DNA of 64,000 nt, from positions 62,001 through 126,000 of the forward strand of contig NZ_JAIGNL010000001.1 in NCBI RefSeq assembly GCF_019711395.1, written 5' to 3'. A model generated the notes under the pieces. The model worked only from the letters and a program-made list of their open reading frames with translations, did not search any database and was not told the DNA's origin. Within the stretch, counting starts at the first letter, position 1. The number at the start of each line of letters is the position of its first letter. Position numbers and translations under genes: made by a program. Origin of the DNA: Qipengyuania xiapuensis (GTDB lineage: Bacteria; Pseudomonadota; Alphaproteobacteria; Sphingomonadales; Sphingomonadaceae). Shown one piece after another: positions 26,786-35,030 of this stretch.

Positions 26786-27538
26786 ATGATTCACAAGCTT
26801 CTGAAAGGCCTCGCTCCGGTCGCGGCGCTTGCTGCGAGTGCCATGCTGACAGGCTGCAACGTCGACATGCAGATCGGTGACGGCAAGGGCGTACCGCTGG
26901 CCGAACTCGACCGTGGCGGCGATGCGCCGACCGAAATCATTCTCGCAGGCCCCGATACCGTGATCATCAACACGGGCGAGACCTTCGATATCGACGTCTC
27001 CGGCGATGACGACGCCGTTGCCGCGCTGCGTTTCCACCGCGAGGACTCCACGCTCGCCATCTCGCGCGAGAAGGACAGCGGCAAGGGCCTCGGCACTGCA
27101 ACCGTTCGCGTCACCGTCCCCAGCCTGACCGCCATGGTCCTGGCGGGATCGGGCACGATGGAAGCCGACGAAATGACCGGCAGCGCCGACGTCACCATCG
27201 CCGGTTCGGGCACCGCCAAGGTCGCGCGCATGGAAGCCGAAAAGCTCGACATGACGATCGCCGGTTCGGGCGATTTCGAAGCATCGGGCACCGTGGACCG
27301 TCTCGACATGACCGTCGCGGGCTCGGGTTCGGGCAAGATGGAAGGCCTCAAGGTCGAACGCGCCGACATCACGATCGCCGGTTCGGGCAATGCCGCCTTC
27401 GCTTCGGACGGCCGCGTCGAAGCGAGCATCGTCGGCTCGGGTGACGTATCGGTGACCGGCAGCGCGACCTGCGAAGTCAGCGCGATGGGTTCGGGCAAGC
27501 TGCGCTGTTCTGCAGGTACGACCGAAACCGCCAGCTGA
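26786..27538 (+). CDS. DUF2807 (head-GIN) lipoprotein with beta-solenoid repeats
   Basis: A 250-residue exported lipoprotein: signal to MLTGC, then a putative head-GIN/DUF2807 domain. From about residue 115 the protein is built of short units ending in AGSG (LAGSGTMEAD, IAGSGTAKVA, IAGSGDFEAS, VAGSGSGKME, IAGSGNAAFA, IVGSGDVSVT, AMGSGKLRCS), about 20 residues per coil, which predicts a right-handed beta-solenoid. Function is unknown; relatives are called auto-transporter adhesin head GIN proteins without proof. ATG 26786 has AAAGGG about nine bases upstream; ATG 26777 abuts it. Confidence 0.8.
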   Translation: MIHKLLKGLAPVAALAASAMLTGCNVDMQIGDGKGVPLAELDRGGDAPTEIILAGPDTVIINTGETFDIDVSGDDDAVAALRFHREDSTLAISREKDSGKGLGTATVRVTVPSLTAMVLAGSGTMEADEMTGSADVTIAGSGTAKVARMEAEKLDMTIAGSGDFEASGTVDRLDMTVAGSGSGKMEGLKVERADITIAGSGNAAFASDGRVEASIVGSGDVSVTGSATCEVSAMGSGKLRCSAGTTETAS

Positions 27539-27567
27539 TTCACCGAATACTCACCAAGACTGCTATA

Positions 27568-27602
27568 GGCGGTGCATCGAAAGGAACCTCGATGCACCGC
27601 CT
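27568..27602 (+). promoter_or_regulatory. start-codon hairpin with the Shine-Dalgarno in its loop
   Basis: GGCGGTGCATCGA (27568-27580) is perfectly complementary to TCGATGCACCGCC (27589-27601), extended by one A-T pair. The loop AAGGAACC holds the ribosome-binding site, and the start codon ATG 27592-27594 lies in the 3' arm. Folding would expose the Shine-Dalgarno but bury the initiation codon and codons 2-3. This could be a temperature- or protein-responsive switch, or simply a weak-translation device. Confidence 0.6.
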
Positions 27603-27918
27603 TAGTCTTGTCGCCCTTCCCGCAACCGCCTTCCTGCTGTCCGGCTGCCTCGGCACGGTCGCCGACGTGGTGACGGCACCGGTCAAGGTTGCCTCCAAGG
27701 GCGTGGACCTGGCCACCACCAGCCAGTCCGAAGCCGACGAGAAGCGCGGCCGCGAGCTTCGCAAGCGCGAGGAACGTCTCGGAAAGCTCGAGCGCGACTA
27801 TGAAAAGCAGCTCGACGAATGCGAGGAAGGCAATCGCCGCGCATGTGACGATGCGCGCGACACCTATGCCGAAATGCAGCAGATCATCCCGACCATCCCG
27901 GTCGAGCCGGAAGGCTAA
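27592..27918 (+). CDS. small hypothetical lipoprotein
   Basis: The 108-residue product has a lipoprotein signal with lipobox LLSGC (cysteine near residue 19), then a stretch rich in V/T and a highly charged, probably coiled-coil segment (KRGRELRKREERLGKLERDY). Two cysteines in DECEEGNRRACDD could form a disulphide. I do not recognise a named family. Translation should be affected by the hairpin over its start. Its TAA overlaps the stop of the convergent Sua5-like gene. Confidence 0.75.
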   Translation: MHRLSLVALPATAFLLSGCLGTVADVVTAPVKVASKGVDLATTSQSEADEKRGRELRKREERLGKLERDYEKQLDECEEGNRRACDDARDTYAEMQQIIPTIPVEPEG

Positions 27919-28844
27919 TCCGCGGGAGTGGCGGCGCGGCGCAGCCGGTCGTTGATCGCCTTGCCGATGCCTTCCTCCGGGATCGGAGCGACGGCAATTC
28001 GCGGCTTTTCCGAGGCGGCGGCGAGGTGCAGGCACGCATAGAGGCGTGACGCCGCTTCCCCGAGATTACCTTCGGCAGAGAGCGAGCAGTCACCGCCAAC
28101 ATCCCTGAATCCAATCATGAATTCGTCGCTATCGGCGTGTTTGGCGTCAAGGCGAACGGGCTTGCCCGGCGCATAGTGGCTGGCGAGCTGGCCGGGCGCT
28201 TCGACCCCGCCCTTGCCGCCAGTACCGCTCGCGATATCGAGCGGCCCCGGGCGCAATTCCTCCACCGAGCCGTCTGCGCGGACCGCGACAATGGTGGATT
28301 CGACGCCGGCACTGCATTCGCCGCCATCGACGACCGCATCGATGCGCCCCTCGAGCGAAGCGAGCACATGCTGCGCGCTCGTCGGACTGATGAAGCCGCT
28401 GCGATTGGCCGAGGGCGCGGCAAGCGGGACACCGGCCTCGGCAAGCAGCGCCTGCATCACCGGATGGTCGGGCATGCGTAGCGCGATGGTCGGGAGCCCT
28501 GCTGTCACGGCATCGGCCAGACCAGCGCCCTCCTTGCGCGGTAGGACAAGCGTCAGTGGCCCGGGCCAATGCTCGGCGGCGAGCCTCTCCGCTTCCGGTT
28601 CGAAATCGGCCAGCTTCTTCGCCTGCTCGATGCTCGCCACGTGCACGATGAGCGGATTGAAGCTCGGGCGCCCCTTGGCCTCGTAGATCCGCGCAACGGC
28701 GTCATCGCTATCGGCCCGCGCCGCGAGCCCGTAGACCGTCTCGGTCGGAACAGCCACGAGGGCGCCTGCACGCAGGATTTCTGCGGCGCGCGCAATGCCA
28801 CTCTTTGTCGCCTCAAGCGTTTCCGTAGCGTATTTGCCGCTCAT
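27915..28844 (-). CDS. L-threonylcarbamoyladenylate synthase (Sua5/YrdC type)
   Basis: A 309-residue two-domain Sua5-type enzyme. It makes threonylcarbamoyl-AMP from threonine, bicarbonate and ATP for t6A37 of ANN-decoding tRNAs. The YrdC domain shows VPTETVYGLAA, KGRPSFNPLIVHV and LAAPSANRSGFISPTSA; a linker and a smaller Sua5 domain follow (APGQLASHYAPGKPVRL onward). The longer Sua5 form rather than short TsaC is usual in this group. The 46-base gap to the opposite acyl-CoA dehydrogenase gene must hold both promoters. Confidence 0.92.
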   Translation of the reverse strand: MSGKYATETLEATKSGIARAAEILRAGALVAVPTETVYGLAARADSDDAVARIYEAKGRPSFNPLIVHVASIEQAKKLADFEPEAERLAAEHWPGPLTLVLPRKEGAGLADAVTAGLPTIALRMPDHPVMQALLAEAGVPLAAPSANRSGFISPTSAQHVLASLEGRIDAVVDGGECSAGVESTIVAVRADGSVEELRPGPLDIASGTGGKGGVEAPGQLASHYAPGKPVRLDAKHADSDEFMIGFRDVGGDCSLSAEGNLGEAASRLYACLHLAAASEKPRIAVAPIPEEGIGKAINDRLRRAATPAD

Positions 28845-28890
28845 GCCTGCGCGCTATATCTGCAGGCACACAAAGCCAAGAGGATTGAAC

Positions 28891-30630
28891 GTGACCTATA
28901 CCCCCGCAACGCAAGACCAGCTGCTCGCGATCCGCGTGAACGCCGGGATCGAGGAGCTTGCGAAGTCGGAGAAATTCGCCGCCGCCGAGCCCGACATGGT
29001 CGAGGCCATCGTCGAAGGCGTGGGCCAGTTCGCTGCCGGGGAATTCGCCCCGCTCAACCGCGTCGGCGACCTCGAGGGCGCGAAACTGGAAAACGGCGTC
29101 GTGCGCCTGCCCGATGGCTATGCCGAGGCCTATGCCGAATATGTCGAGCAGGGCTGGAACGCGATCGCATCGCCCGAGGAATTCGGCGGCCAGGGCCTGC
29201 CCTTCACCCTTGCCTGCAACGTGCTCGAGAACCTCGGCACGGCCAACATGGCTTTCAACCTCCTCCCCATGCTCAGCGTGGGCGCGATCGAGGCGCTCGA
29301 ACATCACGGATCGGAAGAACTGCAGCAGAAATACCTCCCCGACCTCGTCAGCGGGAAGTGGTCGGGCACGATGAACCTGACCGAGCCGCAGGCAGGCTCC
29401 GATGTCGGCGCATTGCGCAGCACTGCGCATCCCATCGAGGATGGCGAGCATGCAGGAAAATACCTGATCAAGGGCCAGAAGATCTACATCACCTGGGGTG
29501 AGCACGAGCTGGCGGAGAACATCATCCACCTCGTCCTCGCGCGCCTGCCCGATGCGCCCGAGGGAAGCCGCGGCATCTCGCTATTCGTGGTCCCCAAGTA
29601 CCATGTGAAGCCCGATGGCTCGCTCGGAGCGCGCAACGACCTGCGCTGTGTCAGCCTCGAGCACAAGCTCGGCATCAACGCCTCGCCCACCTGTGTGATG
29701 AGCTATGGCGACAATGACGAATGCATCGGCGAGCTGGTGGGCGCGGAAAACCGCGGTCTCGCGGCGATGTTCACGATGATGAACAATGCGCGCATCAATG
29801 TCGGCAACCAGGGCGTGCAGATCGGCGAGCGCGCCACGCAGCAGGCGCTCGGCTATGCGCAGGAGCGCGTGCAATCGGCCCGCGCGGGTTCGCCCGACAA
29901 GAGCCCCGTCTCGATCATCGAGCACCCCGATGTGCGCCGCATGCTGCTGCGCATGAAGGCGCTAACCGAGGGTTCGCGCGCGCTGCTCTACTACACCGCC
30001 GGACAGGTCGATCGCGGCGTCCTGGGCGACGAAGCCGCCAAGGCACGCGGCGAGGTCCTCACCCCGCTGATCAAGGCCTGGGGCACCGATATCGGCATCG
30101 AGGTCGCCAGCCTCGGCATCCAGGTGCACGGAGGCATGGGCTTCGTCGAGGAAACCGGCGCCGCGCAGCACTGGCGCGATTCGCGCATTGCCCCGATCTA
30201 CGAGGGTACGAACGGCATCCAGGCCGCCGATCTCGTCACGCGCAAGCTGGGCCTCGACAATGGCGAGGCGCTGATCGGCCTGACCGAGGACATCGCGCGC
30301 GATGCTGCTGATGAGCTAGCGCTGTTCGCGCTTGCCGGCGATTGCGCGGCGATCGCCAAGTGGATGCGCGAGGACGCCACTCTCGACGACCGTCTCGCAG
30401 GCAGCGTGCCCTTCTGCACCATGCTCTCCGTGGCGACCGCCGGTTGGCAGCTGCTGCGCCAGTTGCGCGCAGTCGAGAACGGTGAGGCCCCTGCCCTCGC
30501 CAAGACCAAGGAGGCAAGCGTGCGCTTCTTCCTCGACCGGATCGTGCCGGAGGCCACAGGCCTCAAGGCCGCGGCGACTGCAGGTGCGCAGCCGCTCTAC
30601 GAACTCGATACGGCGGCGCTGCTCGGCTGA
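28891..30630 (+). CDS. acyl-CoA dehydrogenase with C-terminal extension (DmdC-like group)
   Basis: A 579-residue flavoprotein of the long acyl-CoA dehydrogenase subgroup that carries an extra C-terminal domain. Visible are MNLTEPQAGSDVGALRS (FAD/substrate), KIYITWGEHELAENIIHLVLAR, the catalytic-region IYEGTNGIQAADLVTRKLGL and the helical extension after residue 450. DmdC of DMSP degradation belongs to the same group, but chain-length preference cannot be read from sequence. GTG 28891 has AGAGGA six bases upstream and gives the MTYTPATQDQLL opening; longer frames run into the divergent gene. Confidence 0.9.
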   Translation: MTYTPATQDQLLAIRVNAGIEELAKSEKFAAAEPDMVEAIVEGVGQFAAGEFAPLNRVGDLEGAKLENGVVRLPDGYAEAYAEYVEQGWNAIASPEEFGGQGLPFTLACNVLENLGTANMAFNLLPMLSVGAIEALEHHGSEELQQKYLPDLVSGKWSGTMNLTEPQAGSDVGALRSTAHPIEDGEHAGKYLIKGQKIYITWGEHELAENIIHLVLARLPDAPEGSRGISLFVVPKYHVKPDGSLGARNDLRCVSLEHKLGINASPTCVMSYGDNDECIGELVGAENRGLAAMFTMMNNARINVGNQGVQIGERATQQALGYAQERVQSARAGSPDKSPVSIIEHPDVRRMLLRMKALTEGSRALLYYTAGQVDRGVLGDEAAKARGEVLTPLIKAWGTDIGIEVASLGIQVHGGMGFVEETGAAQHWRDSRIAPIYEGTNGIQAADLVTRKLGLDNGEALIGLTEDIARDAADELALFALAGDCAAIAKWMREDATLDDRLAGSVPFCTMLSVATAGWQLLRQLRAVENGEAPALAKTKEASVRFFLDRIVPEATGLKAAATAGAQPLYELDTAALLG

Positions 30631-30646
30631 GCGGCGCCCCTCGCGC

Positions 30647-32098
30647 TTACTCTGCCGTCACTTCGCGGGCGAAGTCTTCTTCGCCGAAGGTCGCCCGCTG
30701 TCCGCGCAACTCGCGCTGCGGCGGCAGGCGGCGGCCGGTGATGCGCTCGATAGCGGCTTGCGGTTCTGCACCCGGCGCCGTGACGCGCCAGATGATCCCG
30801 GCGGTATCGTCGCTCACCAGCAGCGAACCGTCACCTGCCCATTCGACCCAGGTCGGGCGGCCGCGCGTCGTGCCGTCGTCCTTGAGGAAGCCGGTCAGGA
30901 CCGGAACGGGCTTGCCCTGCGGATTGCCGCGCTCGTCGAATGCCACGTAAACGACGTCATAACCTGACGGCGGCTTGCGGTTCCATGAGCCGTGGCGGGC
31001 CACGAAAGCGCCGCTCGAGAAGTTCTCGCCCATCTTCGCGCCTTCCTTGCTGAAGACGAGGCCGAGCGCCGCTACGTGCGGACCCATCGAATATTCGGGG
31101 CGGCGGACGTAGTTGATATAGGCGGGGACCGGCGCATCGACGCGGCGGTCGTAATTGTCGCCCCAATAGACCCAGGGCCAGCCATACTGCGCGCCCACCG
31201 GCACGTTGGTGAGGTAGTCGGGCACGAGGTCGCTGCCGAGCATGTCGCGCTCGTTGACCGTGGTCCAAAGCTCGCCCGACCAGGGATTGAAATCGAGGCC
31301 GTTGGCGTTGCGCAGGCCGCCTGCGAACTGGCGGCGCGAACCCGTTTCGAGATTGATCTCCCAGATGAGCGCGCGGCCCTCTTCGGCCTCCATGCCCTTG
31401 TCGCCGATATTGGTGTCCGAGCCGACGGCAATGAACAGGCGGTCGCCTTCGGGGTGTAGCTCGAGATTGCGCATCCAGTGACCGCCGCCGGGCGCGAGAT
31501 CGGTTACCTTGGTCGGCTCGCCCGAAGGCGCGCCTGCGCCAAGTTCGTAAGGAAAAGCAAGGACTTCGTCGTGGTTTGCGATGTAAAGTGTGCCGTCGTT
31601 CCAGGAAAGGCCCGAGGGCGAGTCCAGCCCGTCGACGAGAACCTGCCGGGTCTCTGCCACGCCGTCGCCATCACCGTCACGGAGCAGCACGACCTGGTTC
31701 GGGGATTCGCCCGTGGCGCCCGCGCGGGTCATCAGCTTGTCGGCGATCCATCCCATGATGCCGCCGCCGCCCTTGTTGGGCGAGCGCGTGAGCGAGACGA
31801 GGATATCGCCATTGGGCAGCGCATAGAGCGTACGCGGATGATCGAGGCCCTCTGCAAAGCGCGAAACCTGCAGCCCTTCTGCCGCAACCGGTACCTCGCC
31901 CTCTTCCCAGCCGACCGGCTTCGCGATCGCGACGGTCGGGAATGTTTCCGCATCCGCTTCGTCGAGCGTGGGATCAGTACCGGTGACCTCATCGAAGGGC
32001 ACATCGGCCGTATCGCCGCGCGAGATGAAGAAGAACGCGATCGCAAGGACCAGGATCAGGACGAGAAGGGCAATGCCCAGCTTCTTGAGAATGCTCAT
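30647..32098 (-). CDS. sorbosone dehydrogenase-like (PQQ-type beta-propeller) protein
   Basis: A 483-residue protein with an N-terminal membrane anchor (MSILKKLGIALLVLILVLAI) and a soluble-glucose-dehydrogenase-like six-blade propeller: ADGLQVSR-like start at VPVAAEGLQVSRFAEGLDHPR, LLRDGDGDGVAE, GGGHWMRNLELHPEGDRLFIAVGS, GLDFNPWSGELWTT and RHGSWNRKPPSGYDVVYV. Relatives oxidise sugars or aldehydes with PQQ, but many are uncharacterised and substrate is open here. The active site would face the periplasm. The ATG at 32098 gives a clean signal anchor. Single gene. Confidence 0.82.
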   Translation of the reverse strand: MSILKKLGIALLVLILVLAIAFFFISRGDTADVPFDEVTGTDPTLDEADAETFPTVAIAKPVGWEEGEVPVAAEGLQVSRFAEGLDHPRTLYALPNGDILVSLTRSPNKGGGGIMGWIADKLMTRAGATGESPNQVVLLRDGDGDGVAETRQVLVDGLDSPSGLSWNDGTLYIANHDEVLAFPYELGAGAPSGEPTKVTDLAPGGGHWMRNLELHPEGDRLFIAVGSDTNIGDKGMEAEEGRALIWEINLETGSRRQFAGGLRNANGLDFNPWSGELWTTVNERDMLGSDLVPDYLTNVPVGAQYGWPWVYWGDNYDRRVDAPVPAYINYVRRPEYSMGPHVAALGLVFSKEGAKMGENFSSGAFVARHGSWNRKPPSGYDVVYVAFDERGNPQGKPVPVLTGFLKDDGTTRGRPTWVEWAGDGSLLVSDDTAGIIWRVTAPGAEPQAAIERITGRRLPPQRELRGQRATFGEEDFAREVTAE

Positions 32099-32174
32099 GG
32101 GTCTAGCGTTACGACAGCAGTGCTTTGGCCGCAACGGCTCTTGCAAGCGTGGCGCTTAGCCCTAAGTGACGCCC

Positions 32175-32657
32175 ATGTACGATTTCCGCCCCGCGCCCGA
32201 CTGTCCCAAGCCCGAAGCCTATCGCCAGCTGGTCGATGCTGCCGATGCCCTGACCTCGGGAGAGCCGGATCCGGTCGCCAATATGGCGAATGTCGCCGCG
32301 CTGCTATGGGACTTCCTGCCCGACCTGAACTGGGCGGGTTTCTACCGCATGGTCGAGGGCGAGCTGGTGCTCGGCCCCTTCATGGGCCGCCCTGCCTGTA
32401 TCCGCATCCCGCTCGGCAAGGGCGTTTGCGGTGTCGCGGCCGGCGATGCGGCGACGCAGCTAGTCGAGGACGTGCATGCCTTCCCCGGCCATATCGCCTG
32501 CGATTCCGAGACGAATTCCGAGCTAGTGGTACCTGTTATCCGCGGCGGCGACGTCGTGGCGGTGATCGACCTCGACAGCCCGCTCAAGGCGCGCTTTGAC
32601 GAGGAAGATCGCGAGGGAATTGAAGCACTTGCGGCGCTTATCGCCGAACGCATCTGA
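32175..32657 (+). CDS. free methionine-(R)-sulfoxide reductase (GAF domain)
   Basis: The 160-residue GAF-fold enzyme reduces free methionine-R-sulfoxide. The three functional cysteines appear at residues 75, 85 and 109 (ACIRIPLGKGVCGVAA, HIACDSE), with spacing 10 and 24 identical to E. coli fRMsr (84, 94, 118). VEDVHAFPGHIACD is the family signature. The start ATG 32175 is preferred to GTG 32166; neither has a strong Shine-Dalgarno. It converges on parB with a three-base gap. Confidence 0.93.
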   Translation: MYDFRPAPDCPKPEAYRQLVDAADALTSGEPDPVANMANVAALLWDFLPDLNWAGFYRMVEGELVLGPFMGRPACIRIPLGKGVCGVAAGDAATQLVEDVHAFPGHIACDSETNSELVVPVIRGGDVVAVIDLDSPLKARFDEEDREGIEALAALIAERI

Positions 32658-32660
32658 TCC

Positions 32661-33602
32661 TTAGATATCGCCGCCCGTAAGGCGCTGGCAGATCAGGTCG
32701 AGCTGGTCGAGCGTGCGATAGCCGATGGTCACCGTGCCGGTGCCCGGTGCGCCTTCGGTCTTGATCTTGACCGGAAGGCCGAGAAATTCCTCGAGATGGC
32801 CCTGCACTGCCGCGATATCGGCGTCGGTGGTGCTGTCCGCGACTGGCTTTGTCGTTCCGGCACTCGCCTTCTTGGGCTTGTCGCCGCGCGCCAGCTTTTC
32901 CACTTCGCGGACCGAGAGATTGTCGTTGGCGGCACGGCGGGCAATTTCGCTCGCTTCCTCGTGGCCGATCAGCGCGCGGGCATGGCCCATGCTGAGTTTT
33001 CCGTCGGCAACCAGGGCAAGCACATCCTCGGGCAGCGCGAGAAGGCGCTGGAAGTTCGCGACATGGCTGCGCGACTTGTCGACCAGCTTGGCGATTTCCG
33101 CCTGGGTCATGCCCTCGTCGTCCGCAAGTTTCTGATAAGCCTTGGCTTCTTCGACAGGATTGAGGTCTTCACGCTGCAGGTTCTCGATCAGTGCCAGCGC
33201 CATCACTTCGCGCTGGTCGAGCTCGCGCACGATTGCAGGGATCGTGTGGAGGCGCGCGCGCTGGGCGGCGCGCCAGCGGCGTTCACCGGCGACGAGGCGA
33301 TAACGGCCCTTTTCCGCCGGAGTGACGATAACAGGCTGGATAACGCCGCGCTGCGCGATCGAATCGGCCAGCTGGTCGAGCGCTTCCTCGTCGAAATGCG
33401 TACGCGGCTGTCCGGGAAGCGGCGAAATGTCCGCTACCGGGATGTCTGCAAGGCCGCTTGCCGGCGTTGCGGAGCCGGTTTCGCTGGCACCGGCGTCTTT
33501 CGCGCCCTCTTCGCGAACCAGCGGCTCTTCGCGCTGGATTTCGCCCATCAGCGCGCCGAGGCCGCGGCCGAGTTTCTTCTTGCGGTCGATGGCGGTGCTC
33601 AT
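32661..33602 (-). CDS. parB: chromosome partitioning protein ParB
   Basis: A 313-residue CTP-dependent DNA-sliding clamp. It has the basic head KKKLGRGLGALMGE, box I/II of the CTPase domain (PLPGQPRTHFDEEALDQLADSI; GERRWRAAQRARL), the helix-turn-helix around TQAEIAKLVDKSRSHVANFQRLL, and a C-terminal dimerisation region (residues about 255-313). ATG 33602 overlaps the parA stop as ATGA. Four parS-like sites lie 0.9-4.1 kb upstream in rsmG, mnmG-mnmE and mnmE. It loads at parS and links the origin to ParA and PopZ. Confidence 0.97.
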   Translation of the reverse strand: MSTAIDRKKKLGRGLGALMGEIQREEPLVREEGAKDAGASETGSATPASGLADIPVADISPLPGQPRTHFDEEALDQLADSIAQRGVIQPVIVTPAEKGRYRLVAGERRWRAAQRARLHTIPAIVRELDQREVMALALIENLQREDLNPVEEAKAYQKLADDEGMTQAEIAKLVDKSRSHVANFQRLLALPEDVLALVADGKLSMGHARALIGHEEASEIARRAANDNLSVREVEKLARGDKPKKASAGTTKPVADSTTDADIAAVQGHLEEFLGLPVKIKTEGAPGTGTVTIGYRTLDQLDLICQRLTGGDI

Positions 33603-34387
33603 GCGGCTTTCCTCTTCTCGGGCAGGCGTCCGATCAGCTCGCGCGCCAATCCGATATAGGCGCGGCTGCCGGGGCAATTATGGTCGTAGATCAGGGCGGG
33701 CATGCCGTGGCTCGGCGCTTCCGAGAGGCGGACATTGCGCGGAATGACATTCTCGAAGACGAGGTTGCCGAGACAGTCGCGCACGTCGTCTGCGACCTGG
33801 TCGGTCAGGCGGTTGCGGCGATCGAACATGGTCAGCGCGATGCCGACGATGCCGAGATCGGGATTGAAGCGCTGCTGGATGCGCTCGACCGTCTGGAGCA
33901 ACTGGCTAAGTCCCTCGAGCGCGAAGAATTCGCACTGCAGCGGCACCATCAGCGTATCAGCCGCGCCGAGCGCATTGAGTGTCAGCAGGCCCAGCGAAGG
34001 CGGACAGTCGATGAAAGCAATGTCGTAACCGGCGAAACCGGGCTGCGGCGCATCGAGCGCCTTCTGCAGGCGGTGTGTGCGGTCCTCGACCGAAACCAGT
34101 TCGACTTCGGCGCCCGAGAGATCCTGCGTCGCCGGGACGATGTCCAGGCCGGGGATCTCGGTCGGCTGCGCGGCCTGCGCGAGCGTGGCTTCGCCCAGCA
34201 GCAGGTCGTAGGTCGTGTATTCGCGGGCGGAATTCTCGATGCCGAGGCCGGTCGAGGCATTGCCCTGCGGGTCCATGTCGATCAGCAGCGTTTTCCAGCC
34301 GGACGCCGCCATGGCCGTGGCGATGTTAATCGCGGTGGTCGTCTTGCCCACCCCGCCCTTCTGGTTTGCGATCGCGATTGTGATCAT
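33599..34387 (-). CDS. parA: chromosome partitioning ATPase ParA (Soj)
   Basis: A 262-residue deviant-Walker ATPase: KGGVGKTTTAINIA at residues 10-23, IDMDPQGNASTGLG, DIAFIDCPPSLGLL and MFDRRNRLTDQV. Without the N-terminal extension of plasmid ParA, it is of the chromosomal Soj type. ATP-bound dimers cover the nucleoid and draw ParB-parS to the pole. ATG 34387 is ten bases after rsmG, making mnmG-rsmG-parA-parB one operon, as in Caulobacter. Confidence 0.97.
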   Translation of the reverse strand: MITIAIANQKGGVGKTTTAINIATAMAASGWKTLLIDMDPQGNASTGLGIENSAREYTTYDLLLGEATLAQAAQPTEIPGLDIVPATQDLSGAEVELVSVEDRTHRLQKALDAPQPGFAGYDIAFIDCPPSLGLLTLNALGAADTLMVPLQCEFFALEGLSQLLQTVERIQQRFNPDLGIVGIALTMFDRRNRLTDQVADDVRDCLGNLVFENVIPRNVRLSEAPSHGMPALIYDHNCPGSRAYIGLARELIGRLPEKRKAA

Positions 34388-34397
34388 TTTCCCGTCC

Positions 34398-35030
34398 CTA
34401 TTTTGCCGCCCCAATTCGACCTCGTCCGACCACGATTCCGGCCTCTTCGTCGGTCAGCGATTGTTCCACGTGGAACAATTTGCGCTTGGCTTTCGGCAGT
34501 TCGCTTACTTCTTGCGCCGCCGATCGCCCTTTGGGCAACACCCAATATGTGCCCGCTGTGGAGAAGCGTGAGGATAAACTGAGGAGTTTAGGAAGTGGCG
34601 CGAAGGCCCGGGCCGAGATTACTGCGGCTTTGCGGCTTTCGACGAGTTCGAGCCGTTTACCTTCGATTTCGCATTTTTCGAGGGCAAGCTTCTCCCTCAT
34701 CGCCTCAAGCCAGTCGACGCGGCGGCGGCGCGATTCGACGAGGACGGTCGGCTGCTCCGGTCGGAGGATGGCAAGGACGAGGCCGGGAAAGCCCGCTCCG
34801 CTACCGAGGTCGAACCAAGCGCCCTGTGTTCCACGTGGAACATGCGTGAGCAGCTGGGCGGAGTCTGCGAAGTGCCGGATCCACATGGTATCGAGCGATC
34901 CGCGCGAGACGAGGTTCTGGCGTTCGTTCTCTTCGCGCAAGGCCGCGCCCAATGCCTCTAGCTTCTCGATGGCCTCTGCGCCGCCCCATTCGGAAATGAA
35001 TGCGCGTGCCTGCGCTTCGTCGCGGATCAT
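34398..35030 (-). CDS. rsmG: 16S rRNA (guanine527-N7)-methyltransferase RsmG
   Basis: A 210-residue SAM-dependent methyltransferase (GidB). Motifs: [40 protein letters not shown] (SAM binding, about residues 72-88) and [10 protein letters not shown]. Two perfect parS sequences are built into its reading frame, as H-V-P-R-G-T near residue 64 and F-H-V-E-Q near residue 187, so the site constrains codons. Its ATG overlaps the mnmG stop by four bases. Confidence 0.95.
   Translation of the reverse strand: MIRDEAQARAFISEWGGAEAIEKLEALGAALREENERQNLVSRGSLDTMWIRHFADSAQLLTHVPRGTQGAWFDLGSGAGFPGLVLAILRPEQPTVLVESRRRRVDWLEAMREKLALEKCEIEGKRLELVESRKAAVISARAFAPLPKLLSLSSRFSTAGTYWVLPKGRSAAQEVSELPKAKRKLFHVEQSLTDEEAGIVVGRGRIGAAK
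34462..34477. other. parS site 1 (inside rsmG)
   Basis: TGTTCCACGTGGAACA, a perfect 16-base palindrome agreeing with the parS consensus TGTTnCACGTGnAACA. It is read in rsmG as F-H-V-E-Q. It should be a ParB loading site. Confidence 0.9.
34827..34842. other. parS site 2 (inside rsmG)
   Basis: TGTTCCACGTGGAACA again, identical to site 1, 365 bases away and read in rsmG as H-V-P-R-G-T. Perfect match to parS consensus. Confidence 0.9.

Noticed and set aside
27121-27500. DNA repeats in the DUF2807 gene as a possible CRISPR or tandem repeat array
   Set aside because: The repetition is of protein motifs (AGSG); nucleotide units vary in length and sequence and lie in one open frame.
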